Part shown: one piece after another, positions 6,408 through 9,203 of the stretch | How positions within the stretch are numbered: the stretch's first letter is position 1 | How the letters are laid out: each line of letters begins with the position of its first letter | NCBI GenBank assembly: GCA_028723545.1 | Contig: JAQYER010000096.1 | Location: forward strand, 1 to 9,203 | Reading direction: 5' to 3' | Source of the DNA: Caryophanales bacterium | GTDB lineage: Bacteria; Bacillota_I; Bacilli_A; RFN20; CAG-826 | Length of the DNA stretch: 9,203 bases | Position numbers and translations under genes: made by a program | Notes under the pieces: generated by a model | What the model was told of the DNA's origin: nothing | Database searches by the model: none | What the model saw: only the letters and a program-made list of their open reading frames with translations

Positions 6408-8903
6408 ATGAATGATTTAAATATTAAAAAGCTTTATAAGCGAATAAAACAAACTCTAGTTTCTGAAAAAAATAAACTTCCATCAAATTGTTATTTCTTA
6501 GATGAATATACTGTCCTCGCTCTTAAGAATTTAAGAGGAGATTCACGCCATCCTTATACAAGAGATGGTTTGACTCTTTGGGCATATTCTTCAGGATATA
6601 TCACTTTAAATGAAGGAAATTTCTTTGTCATCCCTCAAACCTTAGAAGGCAAAGAACCATATTTAGCTTATTTCGGTGGTTATAAAAATAAAAAGGGGCA
6701 ATATGATTATTTCTCTTTAACTGGAGCGTCAGATACAGAATTAGGATTAGATATTGAAAAATACACAGTATTTACTCCTACAAGTGCAATTTATTTGAGA
6801 GTATATAACAAAGTTATATATGCATTAGAAATAACTCTAAATCAAAATAAAGAAGCTATTGCTTCTATCACTATCATAAACACAGGTAGAAAAGAAAAAG
6901 AAGTATATTCTTCTAGTTTTTATAATTGCTTATTAACTCATGGCAATTATGAATCAGAAGAAACAAAATGGTTTAGAAAATGCACATTAAACAAAGATGG
7001 CGCGGAATTATATTCTGTAGAAGATCTTTCTAGAGAAATTCATTTACATAATTATGGTTTAATCAAAAGAAGCCATGATGGTGAATTAAAAGCGACATCT
7101 ACTAGAATGCTTTATGTTGGTGATAAAAACGGGCAATTATCAACATCAAGATGTTTAAAAAACGGTGAGCTTTTAGAAGAAAAACCAGTTTCTCAATTTA
7201 TTGACTCCGCAGCTTATGGAGATATTATTAAAAAGACTCTTAAACCAGGGGAATCATTACATGCGAATTATCGTCTTTCTATCGCATATAACGAAGAAGG
7301 AATTCTTTCTAAACGCGATGTAATATATTCTTTAGAAGATAATGAAAACGATCTCATATCATTAAGAAAAGAATATGATAGAGATTTTGCTAAAAACAAA
7401 AACAAATTAAATCTTAAATTCAAAGGTTTCGAAAACAAACCTTTTGAAGATGAATTATTTAATAATTTTATTAATAAGGTTATGGGACAAGTCGATTATT
7501 GTTCCAAAACTAAAAACTCTTCTTTAATGATGTTAGGCATTAGAGACATCGCTCAAATGCTAGAAGCAATGGTGATGTGGAATCCTAAATACGTTAGAGA
7601 AAAGATTGTCTATGTATTAAACACTATCGGTATTTCTGGTCGAAGCGCTAGACAAATATCATTCTTCAATGAACAAGGAGAAATGTTATGCGATGATCGT
7701 GAATTCATCGATCAAGGACAATGGTTAATATCTCTTGTTCATAAATACATTTGTTACACAAATGATATCAGTGTTCTAAAAGAAAAATGCGGTTATGTTT
7801 CCTTTATTGGTCCACGTTGTTGTAAAAAGGTTGATAAAGTTGATACAGTATTCGAACATCTAGAAACAATCGCTAAATATCTCATCAACAATATTGCGCC
7901 AGATACTGGATGTTTAAGAACTTTGTTTGGTGACTGGAATGATGCAATTGATGGTTTAGGTACTTCAGAAGATGGAAGTAGTGAATATGGTACAGGCGTT
8001 TCCGTAATGGCGACATTCCACCTTTATAAGAATCTTCAAGAGATGATTGATATTTGTAAAATCTATAAAAAAGACTATTCTTTATATCATCAAACAAGAG
8101 AAACATTATATGAAAATATCATGAAACATTGCATTGTTTCTTCTAATGAAGAAAGAAGAATTGTTCATGGCTGGGGTGATAAAAAATCTTATTATGTTGG
8201 ATCTTTTAAAGATGTCGATGGTTATTCAAGACATTCATCCACCAGTAATTCTTTCTATGTCATAAGTGGTTTATATGAAAGAGATCCATCTTTAAAAGAA
8301 ACTATCTTAAATGCATTTGAAAAATTAGATGGTAAATACGGTTTATTAACATTTGATGTTCCTTTCTATAAAGGCAAATCAGAAAAAGTTGGTAGAGTTG
8401 TCAATTTACCAGTTGGCACTGCTGAAAATGCAGCGACTTATATCCATGCAGGAATATTTGCTTTAAAAGCTTTAGGTTTAATGAATGAAGGAAAACGCTT
8501 CTATGAAGCAATGTTAAAACTTATTCCTTTAACTCATGAAAAGATTTCCACTTCCCCATTTGTAATGCCTAATTCATATGGATATAACCCTGAAATCGGT
8601 GTCGATGGTGAATCAATGAATGACTGGTATACAGGAAGCAGTAATACTTTACTAAAAGCATTCGTAGATTCTGTTATTGGATTTGTTCCTCAAATTGATA
8701 ACACAATTAAATTAAATCCTATTAGATTCCCGGTTAAAGAAATTAACATGGATATCACATGCAAGGGAAGAAGAATTCATATTAAATATCAAAATACAAA
8801 TTCCCAAAACATATCTATTTGTTTAAATGATAAACCAATTGAAAATGTTATTCATTTAGATGAACTAAAAGAAAAAGAATTATTTGTTGAAATAATTTTA
8901 TAA
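6408..8903 (+). CDS. GH94 family disaccharide/oligosaccharide phosphorylase
   Basis: Cytoplasmic inverting phosphorylase of the cellobiose, laminaribiose and chitobiose phosphorylase family. It uses phosphate to release a sugar 1-phosphate from the non-reducing end. There is no signal peptide. The 831 residues are near the usual length of cellobiose phosphorylases. Layout: N-terminal beta-sandwich (about 25-295), helical linker (about 300-340), (alpha/alpha)6 barrel (about 345-760) and a short C-terminal sheet. The key motif GDWND is at 508-512, with Asp512 the likely general acid. Other family segments are GIRDIAQ (377-383), ENAATYIHAG (673-682) and WYTGSSNTLLK (740-750), the last two probably lining the phosphate site. 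Met384 occupies a place I remember as Asp in RDxxQD of characterised members. The ATG follows the binding-protein stop by 2 nt without a clear Shine-Dalgarno. Laminaribiose, cellobiose or longer beta-glucans are all possible substrates. Confidence 0.9.
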   Translation: MNDLNIKKLYKRIKQTLVSEKNKLPSNCYFLDEYTVLALKNLRGDSRHPYTRDGLTLWAYSSGYITLNEGNFFVIPQTLEGKEPYLAYFGGYKNKKGQYDYFSLTGASDTELGLDIEKYTVFTPTSAIYLRVYNKVIYALEITLNQNKEAIASITIINTGRKEKEVYSSSFYNCLLTHGNYESEETKWFRKCTLNKDGAELYSVEDLSREIHLHNYGLIKRSHDGELKATSTRMLYVGDKNGQLSTSRCLKNGELLEEKPVSQFIDSAAYGDIIKKTLKPGESLHANYRLSIAYNEEGILSKRDVIYSLEDNENDLISLRKEYDRDFAKNKNKLNLKFKGFENKPFEDELFNNFINKVMGQVDYCSKTKNSSLMMLGIRDIAQMLEAMVMWNPKYVREKIVYVLNTIGISGRSARQISFFNEQGEMLCDDREFIDQGQWLISLVHKYICYTNDISVLKEKCGYVSFIGPRCCKKVDKVDTVFEHLETIAKYLINNIAPDTGCLRTLFGDWNDAIDGLGTSEDGSSEYGTGVSVMATFHLYKNLQEMIDICKIYKKDYSLYHQTRETLYENIMKHCIVSSNEERRIVHGWGDKKSYYVGSFKDVDGYSRHSSTSNSFYVISGLYERDPSLKETILNAFEKLDGKYGLLTFDVPFYKGKSEKVGRVVNLPVGTAENAATYIHAGIFALKALGLMNEGKRFYEAMLKLIPLTHEKISTSPFVMPNSYGYNPEIGVDGESMNDWYTGSSNTLLKAFVDSVIGFVPQIDNTIKLNPIRFPVKEINMDITCKGRRIHIKYQNTNSQNISICLNDKPIENVIHLDELKEKELFVEIIL

Positions 8904-8909
8904 TCTTTT

Positions 8910-8951
8910 TGTACCTTTTAGCGAACCGCTACTTGTCAATTAGACACATCA
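8910..8951. mobile_element. Possible left end of an insertion sequence
   Basis: The stretch beginning TGTACC contains two adjacent small palindromes, TAGCG-AAC-CGCTA and TGTC-AATTA-GACA. They lie just after the GH94 stop and upstream of a new gene with a strong ribosome site. Adjacent palindromes of this sort can be transposase binding ends. The matching right end is outside the window, so this is a guess. Confidence 0.25.
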
Positions 8952-8963
8952 AATTTTAAAAAT

Positions 8964-9026
8964 AAATAAAACTTGAATAGGCATGATAACTGTGTTCATT
9001 AGGTATCATGCCTTTTAAGTTTATTT
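8964..9026 (+). terminator. Long hairpin, probable terminator of the GH94 operon
   Basis: A perfect 9-bp stem GGCATGATA (8980-8988) pairs with TATCATGCC (9004-9012) around a 15-nt loop. Pairing extends outward with small bulges: AAATAAAACTT on the left and AAGTTTATTT on the right. The T-rich right side (TTTTAAGTTTATTT) would act as a U-tract for rightward RNA, and the A-rich left side does the same for leftward RNA. It could also shield the gene at 9131 from read-through. Confidence 0.55.
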
Positions 9027-9074
9027 GTAATCTGAAATTATTATGATACGAGCAAAATATAAATAACCGATTTG

Positions 9075-9099
9075 AGCAAGATAATTTTTACCACTTGCT
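9075..9099. repeat. Spaced inverted repeat upstream of the last gene
   Basis: AGCAAG (9075-9080) and CTTGCT (9094-9099) are inverted copies 13 nt apart. They lie over the probable promoter zone of the gene at 9131, where an extended -10 like TGCTATATC (9096-9104) is visible. They could be an operator. A chance match is quite possible at this length. Confidence 0.3.
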
Positions 9100-9117
9100 A
9101 TATCATTTTCCTTGCGT

Positions 9118-9124
9118 AAAGGAG
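9118..9124 (+). promoter_or_regulatory. Shine-Dalgarno of the gene at 9131
   Basis: AAAGGAG with 6 nt to the ATG at 9131 is the best-spaced ribosome site in the window and is the main support for calling a gene in the last 73 bases. Confidence 0.75.
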
Positions 9125-9130
9125 AAAGAT

Positions 9131-9203
9131 ATGGAAAAGATCGAGAAAGCGAAAATTTATATTATGAAATGTATCATCAACCATGAAGAGATTAATGCAA
9201 CTG
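9131..9203 (+). CDS. Start of an unidentified gene (partial), possibly a transposase
   Basis: Only 24 codons are present before the window ends. They begin MEKIEKAKIYIMKCIINHEE and continue INAT, a charged then amphipathic helix. This could be the start of a helix-turn-helix as in transposase or integrase N-termini, but the fragment is too short to name a family. A strong, well-spaced ribosome site supports the start. The 227-nt gap and the hairpin before it indicate its own transcription unit, separate from the sugar operon. Confidence 0.5.
   Translation, partial: MEKIEKAKIYIMKCIINHEEINAT

Larger units (their letters stand above)
8904..9130. other. Non-coding gap right of the GH94 gene
   Basis: No convincing gene is seen in these 227 nt. 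In order they hold two small palindromes (8919-8931 and 8934-8946), a long imperfect hairpin (8964-9026), a spaced 6-bp inverted repeat (9075-9099) and the ribosome site of the next gene. The base pattern and small GC-rich palindromes differ from the tight operon spacing to the left, so this may be a junction with a different element. Confidence 0.7.

Noticed and set aside
8964..9026. Riboswitch or T-box leader
   Set aside because: It is one long stem with a loop and lacks the conserved boxes or multi-helix layout of known leaders. A terminator explains it better.
1..9203. CRISPR array, tRNA or rRNA genes, local transcription regulator gene
   Set aside because: No regularly spaced repeat-spacer units, cloverleaf-like segments or rRNA-like stretches were seen, and no complete helix-turn-helix regulator is encoded.

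Overview
This AT-rich window uses the standard code: Trp is TGG throughout, and TGA is a true stop that overlaps a start at 1464-1467. It has three lipobox lipoproteins, two carbohydrate ABC permeases and no outer-membrane proteins. That suggests a low-GC, single-membrane Bacillota bacterium, possibly a gut Erysipelotrichia, RF39 or Acholeplasma-like lineage. The taxonomic guess is inference only.

The window holds a glycan-utilisation locus made of two divergent operons around a short control region (about 4829-4989). The leftward operon runs GH16 endoglucanase lipoprotein (3359-4828), MalF-type permease (2369-3352), MalG-type permease (1464-2366), then a GLUG-repeat lipoprotein (1-1467) that leaves the window. 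Junctions are +6 nt, +2 nt and an ATGA overlap. The rightward operon is a sugar-binding lipoprotein (4990-6405) followed after 2 nt by a GH94 disaccharide/oligosaccharide phosphorylase (6408-8903). The window has no transporter ATPase, so the transporter probably borrows a shared MsmX/MsiK-type ATPase.

Inferred pathway: the GH16 enzyme, anchored to the cell surface, cuts a beta-glucan. The binding lipoprotein delivers oligosaccharides to the two permeases. In the cytoplasm the GH94 enzyme splits them with phosphate, giving a sugar 1-phosphate and saving ATP. The GLUG/Ig-like lipoprotein may be a surface adhesin or glycan-binding accessory. The substrate is not fixed by the sequence. The GH16 ExDxE motif leans toward mixed-linkage beta-glucan, while GH94 also includes laminaribiose and cellobiose phosphorylases.

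The control region contains a palindrome with TATAAT on each strand, an exact 24-nt direct repeat whose copies start 84 bp apart, and a third copy of its TTATTTTACTTT core between them. Three of the four intra-operon junctions share a start-site motif (TAATT then ATG-RAW-GAT-TTR).

Right of GH94 (8904-9130) there is no gene. The stretch holds two small palindromes, a long imperfect hairpin that is probably a terminator, and the strong ribosome-binding site of a new gene starting at 9131 that is cut by the window end. This may be the left end of an insertion sequence, but that is unproven.
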